DNA of 30,041 nucleotides from positions 6,843 through 36,883 of the forward strand of contig NYSW01000003.1 of assembly GCA_002683195.1 (NCBI GenBank). The letters are read 5' to 3'. The notes under the pieces were generated by a model. That model did no database searches. It was not told where the DNA came from and saw nothing but the letters and a program-made list of their open reading frames with translations. Shown in pieces: positions 22,535 through 30,041 of this stretch (position 1 is its first letter; every line of letters starts with the position of its first letter). The translations under genes and the position numbers were made by a program. The stretch comes from Phycisphaerae bacterium (GTDB taxonomy: Bacteria > Planctomycetota > Phycisphaerae > Phycisphaerales > SM1A02).

Positions 22535-23878
22535 TCAGGATCTCGACGGGGCACCTGCGACGGGCCGGGTTTCCGTGCCATCCCGAGGTGACGGAGCCAA
22601 CACGTTGGCGGGTCGACCATCCGGCCCCTCCACCACCCGTGAATTGGCGGGATCAAGCATGGCCCGGCCATCGACCATCAACCGATACCGAAGCGGCCCG
22701 GCGGTCTGAAAGTCGATCCCGATCAAATCTCGAGCAAGCCCGGGAAGCGGCGACAGTGGCATGCCCTCAGGCTGCCAGTGGTTCAGATCGCCGACGATTC
22801 GCACGGTTCGACCGAGGCCCGCCGGCGCGACAATTCGTGCCCGCCCGTTCCGAACACCGGGCTCGGGTACGGAAACCGGTCGACGAGGCATCCCACCCCC
22901 CGGGGCCATCCGACGAACCAGTTCCGCGGCTCGTCCGGAGACCTCCACCGAGTGGACACCCCCCATCGGCGTCGGAGCTGGAGACGCCGTCCTTGGAGGC
23001 GGGGTCGCATCCAGTGGATGCGGCGCCGGCGAACTGGGACTGGAAGACCCGTCCGGGGGCGTGACCTGGTCCAACGGGGGTGGCTCGACCACGGTCGCGG
23101 GCTGGGTCTCGATCCAGGTCGCCAACCGACGATAGTCCTCGGCCGCCTCGGAATCGGGAGCATGCTCCGCCACTGACCGCCCGAAAGCCGTCGCTTCGCG
23201 AATTTCAACGTGATCGCGAATCGACTCCGGGGCCACGCCCGCTCCGAACTGGGTTCGAAGTCCGGCGAGCAGTTCCCGATCAAGGGAGCGTTCCGGCCTC
23301 AAGAGATTGGGGACCATTCGAACTCGCATGGGGCGGCCGATCCGGCCGGCCATCGCACGCAAGGTGGTGAACTGTCGCTGTGCGCCGCGGGCGGCGAGGA
23401 ATCCGGTTTCAACCGGCACCACGACCTCATCCGCCGCTCGAAGCGCGTTGAAGGTGAGCATCCCGATCGTCGGGGGGCAATCGACGATGCAGTAGTCGAG
23501 GGCGTCGGCGAAGGCTTCCAGACCTCGACGCAGTCGGCGATCCCGATCACCGGCCTCCAGGAGGCCGCCACCCGGGGCTTCCGCTCGCGCCAGCCGAACC
23601 GTACTGGGCAGCAACCGGAGTCCGAAGGCGACTTCCCAGGTTCGAGCCGCGATCCGGGCCGGAGACATGGCTTCGGTCGGCGGGTCCAGAAGCAGATCGA
23701 TGGTGCTGTACTCGATCTCCGATTCCGGCACGCCAAGGGCGGCGGCACAGTGAGATTGAGGATCGAGGTCGACGAGCATCACTCGACGGCCACGTGCGGC
23801 AAGGACGGCGGCGAGATTGACCGAGGTGGTGGTCTTTCCGCATCCGCCCTTCTGATTGACGATCGAGATGATCCGCAT
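22535..23878 (-). CDS. ParA-type ATPase fused to a CBM48-like domain
   Basis: A 447-residue fusion. Residues 1-255 are a complete ParA ATPase: deviant Walker A 'KGGCGKTT' (10-17), Walker A' 'DLDP' (37-40), Walker B 'IVDCPP' (131-136), and 'LTFNALRAADEVVVPVE'. Such enzymes position DNA, flagella or protein clusters using ATP-driven surface patterns. A Pro-rich linker (about 262-340) leads to residues 346-429, which look like a CBM48/AMPK-beta type E-set domain. Its marks are 'VRIVGDLNHWQPEGMPLSP', 'GPLRYRLMVDG' and 'DPANSRVVEGPDGRPANVL', matching the 'G.FN.W....L......Y.Y.F.VDG....DP......G..NSV' pattern. The start ATG at 23878 is set by the ParA N-terminus 'MRIISIVNQKGG'. No parB or parS is in the window. 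Confidence 0.85.
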   Translation of the reverse strand: MRIISIVNQKGGCGKTTTSVNLAAVLAARGRRVMLVDLDPQSHCAAALGVPESEIEYSTIDLLLDPPTEAMSPARIAARTWEVAFGLRLLPSTVRLARAEAPGGGLLEAGDRDRRLRRGLEAFADALDYCIVDCPPTIGMLTFNALRAADEVVVPVETGFLAARGAQRQFTTLRAMAGRIGRPMRVRMVPNLLRPERSLDRELLAGLRTQFGAGVAPESIRDHVEIREATAFGRSVAEHAPDSEAAEDYRRLATWIETQPATVVEPPPLDQVTPPDGSSSPSSPAPHPLDATPPPRTASPAPTPMGGVHSVEVSGRAAELVRRMAPGGGMPRRPVSVPEPGVRNGRARIVAPAGLGRTVRIVGDLNHWQPEGMPLSPLPGLARDLIGIDFQTAGPLRYRLMVDGRAMLDPANSRVVEGPDGRPANVLAPSPRDGTETRPVAGAPSRS

Positions 23879-24038
23879 GTCGGAGAGCGCGATTTCGATG
23901 AAAGGGGCAGAAGTGATGGATGGCTGAACGTGGCGTCCAGAATCCACGCCCGGAGGCGGAAGTCGTGACGTACCGGAAGGATCGGCGGTTTCCCGCCGTT
24001 CACTCCACGTTTCAATGTTCATCCGAGCGTTGGAAGAC

Positions 24039-25196
24039 TCAGCGGAGTTCGCCGAGCACCGCCCGCCATCCGTTCATGACGGCCGACTCATCGGGATCTT
24101 CAATCACCCGACAATCGCCCGGAGCCGCTGGGAGGACCAGCCGAAGTCGGCCACCAGAAGACTTCTTGTCAAGCTGCATCGCCCCTCGAAGGGCCTTGAG
24201 CAGCGATTCAGGCTCGGAAATCGGTCCCGGCAACCTCGTGGGAAGCCCACATCGGGCCAACAGCCGCGAGATTCGATCCGCCAACCCCGGACTCGAAAGC
24301 CCGATTGACGCGGCCGCCGTCGCGGCGGCGATCAACCCGATCGAGACCGCCTCGCCATGAAGCAGCCCGAACTCGGTCCGGCTCTCAATCGCATGGGCGT
24401 AGGTATGCCCGAGGTTCAGCAACGCCCGCTCTCCCCCCTCGCGGAAATCTCGATGCACCACCGCCGCCTTCACGGACGCGCTTCGGGCCACGAAACGGGG
24501 CAGGACCTCCGGGTCTCGGCCCAGAACCCCGGGCAAGTCGGCTTCAAGTGCCGCCAGCGTCTCCTCGCCCTCGATGATTCCGTGCTTGACGCACTCCGCC
24601 AGGCCGGCGCGGTATTCCCGCGGCCCCAGGGTCTCGAGGGTGTCGGTGTCGCAAAGCACGAGCCGAGCGGGCCAGAAGGCACCCACGAGGTTCTTGCCGA
24701 GTCCTCCCCCGGGAAGCGGTCGATTGACCCCGGTCTTTCCGCCGAGCCCCGCATCAACCATCGACAAGAGGGTGGTGGGAACCAGAACCAGCCCGATCCC
24801 CCGCATCCAACCAGCGGCGACGAATCCGGCGAGGTCGCACACGATCCCACCTCCGATTCCCACCACGATTCCTCGGCGGTCGACACCAGCCTCGGCCAGG
24901 TCGCTCCACCCGCGTTCCACGGTGGCGAGTGATTTGTTCGACTCGGTGGCGGTCACCAACCCGATCGAAACCGGTCCGCCCCCCCGAAGCGAGGCTTCGA
25001 CCACGGCGCCGTGATGGGTGGAGACCACGTCATTCGGCCCTCGATCAATCACCAGGTGAATCCGATCACCGGCCGCCCGCCCGGCCTCTGCCTCCACCAG
25101 ATCGCCGGCCTGAGCCAGCAGTCCACGCCCGACCAGCATCACCGAACGATGCCCGGCCGGGGAAAGATCCAATTCCAATCGCGAAACATCGGTCAT
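24039..25196 (-). CDS. aroB: 3-dehydroquinate synthase
   Basis: A 385-residue enzyme of the shikimate pathway that converts DAHP to 3-dehydroquinate with NAD+ and zinc. Family marks are 'GIGGGIVCDLAGFVAAGWMRG' for NAD binding, 'VPTTLLSMVDAGLGGKTGVN', 'AGLAECVKHGIIEG' (zinc ligand E201), 'NLGHTYAHAIE' (H264), 'LLHGEAVSIG' (H280) and 'MQLDKKSSGG'. Length is slightly above the usual 360. Its ATG overlaps the stop of the upstream hypothetical gene (ATGA), so they are translationally coupled. The ParA-CBM48 gene follows 160 bases later. No other aromatic pathway gene is in the window. Confidence 0.96.
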   Translation of the reverse strand: MTDVSRLELDLSPAGHRSVMLVGRGLLAQAGDLVEAEAGRAAGDRIHLVIDRGPNDVVSTHHGAVVEASLRGGGPVSIGLVTATESNKSLATVERGWSDLAEAGVDRRGIVVGIGGGIVCDLAGFVAAGWMRGIGLVLVPTTLLSMVDAGLGGKTGVNRPLPGGGLGKNLVGAFWPARLVLCDTDTLETLGPREYRAGLAECVKHGIIEGEETLAALEADLPGVLGRDPEVLPRFVARSASVKAAVVHRDFREGGERALLNLGHTYAHAIESRTEFGLLHGEAVSIGLIAAATAAASIGLSSPGLADRISRLLARCGLPTRLPGPISEPESLLKALRGAMQLDKKSSGGRLRLVLPAAPGDCRVIEDPDESAVMNGWRAVLGELR

Positions 25197-25957
25197 GACT
25201 GACTCCCCGCCGACGGGCTCGTTCCGTCGGATGATTCTTCTTCGGTCAGATCCGCGAGGACCGCCATCGCCTCCGCCGGATCCTGAGGCAGGTTCGGATT
25301 CGAAACCACCAACCGATCATCGGCCGCGACTTCCGATCGGACGCGTTTCACCCTCGCGTCACGGCCGGAACGAACGGCGGCTCGACGGCGTAGAAAAAGC
25401 CAACCGGCGCCCGCGATCAGCGTCGCCGCCACGATTCCCGAAACGCCGCCCCCACCACCGACGGGGCCGCCCCCAGGCACCGACCTCGCGACGAAGAGCG
25501 GCCATTCCCGGGCGATGCCATCCCGTCCGGTCACCGCCAACCGCCCGACCTCCAGACCTTCACAGGCCACACGGGTTCCGGCGCGAGAAGCCTCGAATTC
25601 CGTTTCATCCGACGCCACGGGAATCGCCAACGCCACGGTTGAACCATCCGATTGCCGGACGAACCACTCCTCGATCCAGCGAGGCCGGACCCCGGGTGGG
25701 GAGGAGACTCGATGGGATTGCTCGAGAACCCCGCTGATCCGAGTGAGCACCGCGACGTCGGAAGACGGTTCCGAAAGTCGGTCGAACCATGCTCGAAGTT
25801 CCGGATCTTCGACCCCGGTCACCACCAGCGATCCGGTTGAATCCCGCGCGGGCAATCGATCGTCGCTTTTCGGGGATCCCATCGCCGCGGCCGTCACCAG
25901 CAGCGTGGCCGCCAGCGATCTCATCAACGCCTTGAAACTACGGAAGCACCTGTCCAT
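25193..25957 (-). CDS. Exported single-span hypothetical protein
   Basis: A 254-residue protein I do not recognise. The ATG at 25957 gives a signal-like start, 'MDRCFRSFKALMRSLAATLLVTAAAMGS'. The region of about 40-170 is predicted outside the membrane and includes 'DPELRAWFDRLSEPSSDVAVLTRISGVLEQSHR' and a beta-rich part. A Gly-rich stretch then leads into one membrane span, 'VSGIVAATLIAGAGWLFLRRRAAV', followed by a basic and then acidic cytoplasmic tail of about 50 residues. It starts 38 bases after the OlsF-like gene and overlaps aroB by four bases. A role at the cell envelope is plausible; nothing more can be said. Confidence 0.72.
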   Translation of the reverse strand: MDRCFRSFKALMRSLAATLLVTAAAMGSPKSDDRLPARDSTGSLVVTGVEDPELRAWFDRLSEPSSDVAVLTRISGVLEQSHRVSSPPGVRPRWIEEWFVRQSDGSTVALAIPVASDETEFEASRAGTRVACEGLEVGRLAVTGRDGIAREWPLFVARSVPGGGPVGGGGGVSGIVAATLIAGAGWLFLRRRAAVRSGRDARVKRVRSEVAADDRLVVSNPNLPQDPAEAMAVLADLTEEESSDGTSPSAGSQS

Positions 25958-25995
25958 GCCTGACAGGCTACGCGGTGACACGGACGGCGGGTCGG

Positions 25996-27897
25996 TCAAT
26001 CGGCGGCGGCGGCTCGCTGTTCCGCGAGTTCCTGCTGCAGCCGGGCGTCCGCTTCAGGATGGTGAGCCACGAAACTGGCGGACAGTTCATCCCCGAAATA
26101 GAACCGAAGCAGCCGCCGATTCATGCGAAGCAGATCGACCAGGACCAGGCCATCGACCACATCGCTGAACTCCTGATCCACGTTGAAGCCGAGGAACACG
26201 CCGCCGAGTTTCAGATACTGGCGAACAAGCACGGGGACGGACCGCTCCCCTCGCTCGATCTCCCGCACCAGCTCATCGACGTCATCGAGACTGCGAATCG
26301 CATCGAAAGCGGTCCGATCCCAGTCACGCGGCTTCATGCCTCGAACCGGCTTTCGCGGCCGGACGAGCCTCGAAAGACCGGAGATTCGTTGCGTCGCACG
26401 AAGAAACGACAGCAGCAGCCGGGTCGAGGTCGCGTGGTAGTCCGCACTGATCGACACCGGCCCGAAGAGGTGGCGGTACTGGGGATTTCGACCCGCGAAC
26501 CGACCGATCCCCCGCCAGAGCAGGATCAGAGGCTCGGATCGCCGCTGGTACTCGGGGCGGACGAAGGAACGCCCCATCTCGATCGACGGGCCGAGTTCAT
26601 GGATGAGCGCGCTGTCGTAGCGGAACAAGGTCCGGGTGTAGAGACCGTCGATCCCCTTCTCCTCGAGGATTCGATCCGTCTGCCCGAGCCGGTAGGCACC
26701 GACCACTTCGTTGGTCTCCTCGTTCCAGTGGACGAGGTGGTAGTACCACTCATCGAAGCGATCGAGGTCGGTGGACCGTCCGGTGCCTTCGCCGGCCGCT
26801 CGAAAGCTGATCTCTCGGAGTCGACCGATCTCTCGAAGAACCTTGGGGATCTGATCCGCCGCGGCGAACACCACCCGTTGAGTTCCGCGACGCACCAGGA
26901 TCTGTTCGGGTGGCAGCGCGAGGATCTCCGCCGCGAGTCCATCAGGAGGATCCAGCGGCACGGTGGGAACGGGTTCCATCCGAACCGGCTGTTCCTTCGA
27001 ACCCGACGGGCTGCCTCGGAGGATTCTCCGAATCCGCGAACTCCGGATCGGTTCCTCGCGGTCGAGTCGCGAACGAAGCACGTAGGTTCGCATGCGGAGG
27101 AAAGCGGTCAGATCCTTGGGATCGGAGAAGCGATCGAGTTGCTGGACCGGCAGCGGGGTGCCGACGGCGACCCGGACCCGGCGACCGCAGGCTCGAAGAA
27201 GTTCCCGTCCGAGGAGCAGGGTTCGCAACTTCGAGGAGACCAGGCCCGCGCCATGGAACCACGCGGAGTTCGAACCTTCGAAGAAGACCGGAAGCACGGT
27301 GGCACCGGTCTGCTTGATGATCCGAGCCGCAATTGAATTCCAAGCGGGATCGGTCGCGGTCCGCTGTCCCCAGCGGACCGAAGAGACCTCGCCCGCGGGG
27401 AAGATCCCCAGGGCGCCACCGGATTCGAGCCAGGCGAGGGACTTCCGGATCGAACCGGCATTCCGCCGGGCGGCCGCCGGACCTCCGAAAGGATTGACCG
27501 GAAAGAACCGCTCCTTGATCGCCGGGACGGTCGAGAGGATTCCATTGGCGATGAACCGCACGTCCGGACGGACCCGGGAGATCATGTCGTCCAGAATCAT
27601 CGCATCAAGACCGCCGAAGGGATGGTTGGCGACCACCACCAGTGGTCCCTCGCGGGGAATTCGATCCAACTCCTCGTCACCAACCAAATAGCCGCACCCG
27701 AAGCCTTCGAGAAAACGACGTCCCGGTGATTTCGAGGGATCGGTGGGCAGCACGTTTTCGATGTAGAGCTTGTTGAGGGCCTTGAGACCGATGCCCCATT
27801 CCAGAGCCGGCCGGACAGCCGCGAAACACCCTCGCTCCACGGCGTTCCGGCCGGGATTGGAGAGATGGACTTCCTTGGATGATCGTCGCACGGACAC
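25996..27897 (-). CDS. Fused acyltransferase (PlsC/OlsA-like plus OlsB-like), OlsF type
   Basis: A 633-residue protein with two acyltransferase domains. The N-terminal half (about 60-290) is a lysophospholipid/O-acyltransferase with 'VVVANHPFGGLDAM' (variant of HX4D, 91-98), 'FPVNPFGG', and 'ALGIFPAGEVSS' (166-170). The C-terminal half (about 335-560) resembles hemolysin-like N-acyltransferases such as OlsB: 'DEWYYHLVHWNEETNEVVGAYRLG', 'IELGRSFV'-type 'SIEMGRSFVRPEYQ', and 'LFGPVSISADY'. In OlsF proteins these two activities build ornithine lipid from acyl-ACP. That product is inferred here; other aminolipids are possible. The GTG start at 27897 has GGGAG 7 bases upstream. It leads the operon with aroB and the ParA fusion. 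Confidence 0.82.
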   Translation of the reverse strand: MSVRRSSKEVHLSNPGRNAVERGCFAAVRPALEWGIGLKALNKLYIENVLPTDPSKSPGRRFLEGFGCGYLVGDEELDRIPREGPLVVVANHPFGGLDAMILDDMISRVRPDVRFIANGILSTVPAIKERFFPVNPFGGPAAARRNAGSIRKSLAWLESGGALGIFPAGEVSSVRWGQRTATDPAWNSIAARIIKQTGATVLPVFFEGSNSAWFHGAGLVSSKLRTLLLGRELLRACGRRVRVAVGTPLPVQQLDRFSDPKDLTAFLRMRTYVLRSRLDREEPIRSSRIRRILRGSPSGSKEQPVRMEPVPTVPLDPPDGLAAEILALPPEQILVRRGTQRVVFAAADQIPKVLREIGRLREISFRAAGEGTGRSTDLDRFDEWYYHLVHWNEETNEVVGAYRLGQTDRILEEKGIDGLYTRTLFRYDSALIHELGPSIEMGRSFVRPEYQRRSEPLILLWRGIGRFAGRNPQYRHLFGPVSISADYHATSTRLLLSFLRATQRISGLSRLVRPRKPVRGMKPRDWDRTAFDAIRSLDDVDELVREIERGERSVPVLVRQYLKLGGVFLGFNVDQEFSDVVDGLVLVDLLRMNRRLLRFYFGDELSASFVAHHPEADARLQQELAEQRAAAAD

Positions 27898-27989
27898 GCG
27901 AAGGCTCCCTCGGAATCATCGATGACGAAGGCCGGAACGGAACGGAGACAGTATGACGGATCCACCGCCCGCAGGTGTCTTCATCCGGA

Positions 27990-28808
27990 TCATTCCGCCC
28001 GTTCATTCAAACGGCGACGACGTATCTCGATCGCGAGTGGCATCAATGATTCCAGGCGCCGGATCCTGGTTTCGCTACTGGGGTGAGTGGAGAGGAACTG
28101 CGGCGGTTCGCCTCCCCTGGCGCCCATCCGCTGCCAGAGTCCGATCGCATCCCGGGGGTCGTAACCAGCATCCGCGGCGATGAAGATCCCGATCTCGTCC
28201 GCCTCGGATTCCTGACTCCGGCTGAAGGCCGTCTCACCCAGAAGTCCGTACGCCTGCGCGGCGGCCGCGACGAGATATTCATCATCGGAATCGAGGGCCG
28301 CCGCGGCCCCGGCGAAGACCACGCCGATCAGTCCCTGACGGGTCAGGTTCTCTCCTCCGTGACGTGCGATGGCATGGGCCGCCTCGTGGCCCATCACCGC
28401 CGCAAGGCCGTCCGCGGTCTGCGTGTAAGGCAGAATCCCCGTGTAGACCGCCATCTTTCCGCCCGGCAACGCCCACGCATTCGCGATGGAATCATCGTCG
28501 ACCAGCACGACCTCCCAGTCGAAGCGATCCGCAATCTCGGGATGGAGCCTGCCAGCCGCCGCGGCGATCCGGGCCGTCACGTCCTGCACCAATTCGTATC
28601 GCGGTCCCGAGGTGATCCTCGAAGTCGATGCCAGCATCTCTTCGTAGGCCTCGTCCCCGAGGGCGATCTCCTGATCGATCGAGTAGGCGTTCAGCTGCCG
28701 ACGCCCGGTTCCCGACACCTGGTGGCAGCCCGTCGCCGGCCACAGAACAGTCGACATCGCTGCCAACATGGCGATCTGACGAAGGATTCGTGTCATCAAC
28801 GGTCTCAT
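27990..28808 (-). CDS. M48 family metalloprotease lipoprotein
   Basis: A 272-residue periplasmic zinc protease of the BepA/LoiP/YcaL type. The ATG at 28808 gives a lipoprotein signal 'MRPLMTRILRQIAMLAAMSTVLWPATGC' with C28; upstream codons run through the tRNA gene and are not used. 'IDQEIALGDEAYEEML' is a typical N-terminal piece. The active site is HEAAH (141-145) in 'AAVMGHEAAHAIARHGGENL', and the third ligand is E202 in 'ESEADEIGIFIAADAGYDP'. 'FLSTHPSSETRIRRLE' closes the domain, and there are no TPR repeats. Such enzymes degrade misassembled outer-membrane proteins. It lies 67 bases behind tRNA-Glu and 92 bases before the OlsF-like gene. Confidence 0.9.
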   Translation of the reverse strand: MRPLMTRILRQIAMLAAMSTVLWPATGCHQVSGTGRRQLNAYSIDQEIALGDEAYEEMLASTSRITSGPRYELVQDVTARIAAAAGRLHPEIADRFDWEVVLVDDDSIANAWALPGGKMAVYTGILPYTQTADGLAAVMGHEAAHAIARHGGENLTRQGLIGVVFAGAAAALDSDDEYLVAAAAQAYGLLGETAFSRSQESEADEIGIFIAADAGYDPRDAIGLWQRMGARGGEPPQFLSTHPSSETRIRRLESLMPLAIEIRRRRLNERAE

Positions 28809-28875
28809 CGGCGTGAGTTTCGCACGGCCTCGGGTCGACTCCCACGCTGAAAAAGCCGTGGGCGACCGGACTGAA

Positions 28876-28950
28876 TGACCCCAAGGGGATTCGAACCCCT
28901 GTTCCCAGGATGAAAACCTGGTGTCCTGGACCAGACTAGACGATGGGGCC
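28876..28950 (-). tRNA. tRNA-Glu (anticodon TTC)
   Basis: A 75-base cloverleaf on the minus strand, including the discriminator base. The acceptor arm is GGCCCCA with TGGGGTC (one G-T pair) and discriminator A. The D arm begins TCGTCTAGTCTGG, the anticodon stem CCAGG/CCTGG holds the loop TTTTCAT with anticodon TTC, and the T arm is CAGGGGTTCGAATCCCCTT. CCA is not encoded. D-arm and anticodon identity match bacterial tRNA-Glu. Confidence 0.97.
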
Positions 28951-28962
28951 GTGCGGTCAGAC

Positions 28963-28990
28963 ATGGTAGCGGCCTCTCCGCCAACGGCAA
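28963..28990 (-). promoter_or_regulatory. Probable promoter of tRNA-Glu
   Basis: On the minus strand, TTGCCG (28990-28985), a 16-base spacer and TACCAT (28968-28963) lie just upstream of the tRNA. Transcription would start about 5 bases before its first base. Each box matches the consensus at 4 of 6 positions, so this is tentative. Confidence 0.4.
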
Positions 28991-29135
28991 CCGCTTCAGC
29001 CAGAAGATCCGAATCCATGTCCGAAAATCATGGAATCAATCCATTCGAGGTGCGGTTCCCGGGCCAGCCGGACCTCCGATCGAAATTCGGCCAATCGGCC
29101 TTCATCCCCCGCTCCTCGTGGCCGATGCCAGGGAT

Positions 29136-29492
29136 ATGACCAAAACCAACCGGACTTTCTTCACGCGTCTTCTGCCCGGGTTCGGCGTGGTGGCCGTCGC
29201 CATCGCCTTTGGATGGGCCGTGCAGCCTTCCGGAATCGAAGCCAGTTCGATGTATCGCCGCGAAGCAGCCACGATCTCTCCCAGCACCGCCCCGTCGCTC
29301 GGGCGGCTGATCGGCCAAAAACTCTCGATCCGCGTCCTTCCCGGCCCGGTCACCCCCCGGTACCAGGTCCTCGACGGTGACGGCCTCGTCCTGGGCACCT
29401 TCGCCGACGAACGAGAGATGACGACCGCGTTCACCGCGCTCGTCGCGTTGGAACGCCGAGCGGACGTGGCCGACCGTGACTTCTTCGATTGA
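29136..29492 (+). CDS. Small hypothetical protein with N-terminal membrane segment
   Basis: A 118-residue protein I do not recognise. 'MTKTNRTFFTRLLPGFGVVAVAIAFGWAV' is a basic start followed by one hydrophobic stretch, either a signal peptide or an anchor. The remainder, about 85 residues, includes 'LIGQKLSIRVLPGPVTPRYQVLDGDGLVLGTFADEREM', a beta-rich fragment that suggests a small periplasmic domain. The ATG at 29136 is chosen over a GTG at 29118 because it gives the better signal. A terminator-like hairpin follows. No homologous family is evident. Confidence 0.65.
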   Translation: MTKTNRTFFTRLLPGFGVVAVAIAFGWAVQPSGIEASSMYRREAATISPSTAPSLGRLIGQKLSIRVLPGPVTPRYQVLDGDGLVLGTFADEREMTTAFTALVALERRADVADRDFFD

Positions 29493-29502
29493 AGACGCCC
29501 CG

Positions 29503-29525
29503 GGGTCGTCGCAAGACGGCCCTTT
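29503..29525 (+). terminator. Probable weak terminator with GCAA tetraloop
   Basis: GGGTCGTC (29503-29510) pairs with GACGGCCC (29515-29522), with one G-T pair, around a GCAA tetraloop, followed by TTT. It lies 11 bases after the stop of the small hypothetical gene. The T-tract is short. A larger pairing of GCCCCGG near 29497 with CCGGGGC near 29536 competes. Confidence 0.45.
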
Positions 29526-29572
29526 CAGGCTGACCCGGGGCCGGAAGACGCCACTCGCTGTACCCTCCCGGC

Positions 29573-30041
29573 ATGCCCGAGGAAGCCCGTTCTCGACAAT
29601 CGGTCGATACGACCGGTGACACGACACCGATCTTCGTGGTCCCTCTCGAACACGAGCGTCGCACGCTCGTGGCCGCCGGCCTTCCAGCCGACCGGGTCTG
29701 GACCTGCGGTCCGGGCCGCGAAGGCATCCGTCGATGGGCTGATCGCCACCCCGACCTCGATCGACCGGTGATTCTGGTCGGCCTGGCCGGCGGACTCGAT
29801 CCGCAACTCACCACCGGGACCGTGATCATCGCTTCCGAAGTGATGGATTCACATGGCCGGAGCAACACGCCCCCACTCGCCAACGCCCTCGGCCTCGATG
29901 CCGAACGAGGCCGCGTCGCGACCGCGGGACGCCTGGTCGCCAGCCCTGAAGCCAAGCTCGCCCTCGCTCGGGCCACCGGGGCCAGGATCGTCGATCAGGA
30001 GTCGGATCACTTCGCGGAGATCGCGAGGATTCGCGGGTGGA
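29573..30041 (+). CDS. Nucleoside-phosphorylase superfamily protein, 5' part
   Basis: A frame that starts at ATG 29573 and runs off the window end; 156 residues are visible. 'IFVVPLEHERRTLVAAG', 'VILVGLAGGLDPQLTTGTVIIASEV' and 'GARIVDQESDHFAEIA' follow the purine nucleoside phosphorylase / MTA-SAH nucleosidase pattern: an N-terminal strand, then 'G.AG.L.P....GD.V....V', then the substrate-binding 'D.E....A'. Members split N-glycosidic bonds of nucleosides; the related hopanoid-linked HpnG acts on adenosylhopane. The substrate here cannot be told, because the C-terminal part is cut off. No clear Shine-Dalgarno precedes the start, which lies about 50 bases after the terminator-like hairpin. Confidence 0.75.
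   Translation, partial: MPEEARSRQSVDTTGDTTPIFVVPLEHERRTLVAAGLPADRVWTCGPGREGIRRWADRHPDLDRPVILVGLAGGLDPQLTTGTVIIASEVMDSHGRSNTPPLANALGLDAERGRVATAGRLVASPEAKLALARATGARIVDQESDHFAEIARIRGW

Noticed and set aside
28921..29139. Short plus-strand frame after tRNA-Glu
   Set aside because: Its first part is antisense to the tRNA and the remainder has no ribosome site or similarity.
29028..29627. Minus-strand frame of 199 codons
   Set aside because: It is antisense to the small exported protein and has no signal or motif; the plus-strand reading has a signal segment and a downstream hairpin.
1..30041. Mobile elements, CRISPR arrays, phage or defence genes
   Set aside because: No transposase, integrase, regularly spaced repeats, terminal inverted repeats or defence-gene motifs were seen.

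Overview
The window looks like chromosome of a high-GC planctomycete, most likely of the class Phycisphaerae. This is inferred from gene content: a secreted protein ending in two dockerin-like repeats of the 'ADLGFLIAGWG' type, many lipoproteins, M48 proteases, CsrA, and frequent GTG starts with weak Shine-Dalgarno sequences. I see no insertion sequence, phage gene, CRISPR array or rRNA.

Layout. Positions 1-641 (+) hold the end of a dimeric-type glycyl-tRNA synthetase and a CsaA-like tRNA-binding protein, closed by a terminator. Positions 642-1528 contain no convincing gene. Then comes a long minus-strand block. It starts with a dockerin protein (1529-2296) that has its own promoter and a palindrome. 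Next is a tightly packed operon, read from 11783 down to 2416: JAMM-like lipoprotein, M48 membrane protease, dapF, M20 peptidase, class III aminotransferase, astA, astD. The last four resemble an arginine/ornithine succinyltransferase (AST) pathway in which a carboxypeptidase-G2-like M20 enzyme may replace AstE, and no AstB is present.

The regulatory heart is 11974-13760: an NFU iron-sulfur protein and csrA on plus, facing a minus-strand unit of mraZ and a structured non-coding region ending in a strong terminator. That region carries four hairpins whose loops all begin AAGGA and are closed by a C-G pair. This is the signature of a CsrA-sequestering RNA (CsrB/RsmZ type), lying tail-to-tail with csrA. 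The mraZ promoter carries TGGGG boxes at an exact 10-bp period, as expected for MraZ autorepression, yet mraZ stands apart from any division cluster.

Further on, plus-strand genes encode a flavin-reductase-like protein, an amidohydrolase, an M19 dipeptidase and a putative outer-membrane protein. Minus-strand genes encode a glycosyltransferase, two paralogous lipoproteins and a DUF2752 membrane protein. A second minus operon (27897 down to 20934) encodes an OlsF-like fused acyltransferase, a membrane-anchored hypothetical protein, AroB, a ParA ATPase fused to a CBM48-like domain, and a probable ATPase-dead MinD-like partner. The window ends with an M48 lipoprotein, tRNA-Glu, a small hypothetical protein and the start of a nucleoside-phosphorylase-like gene.
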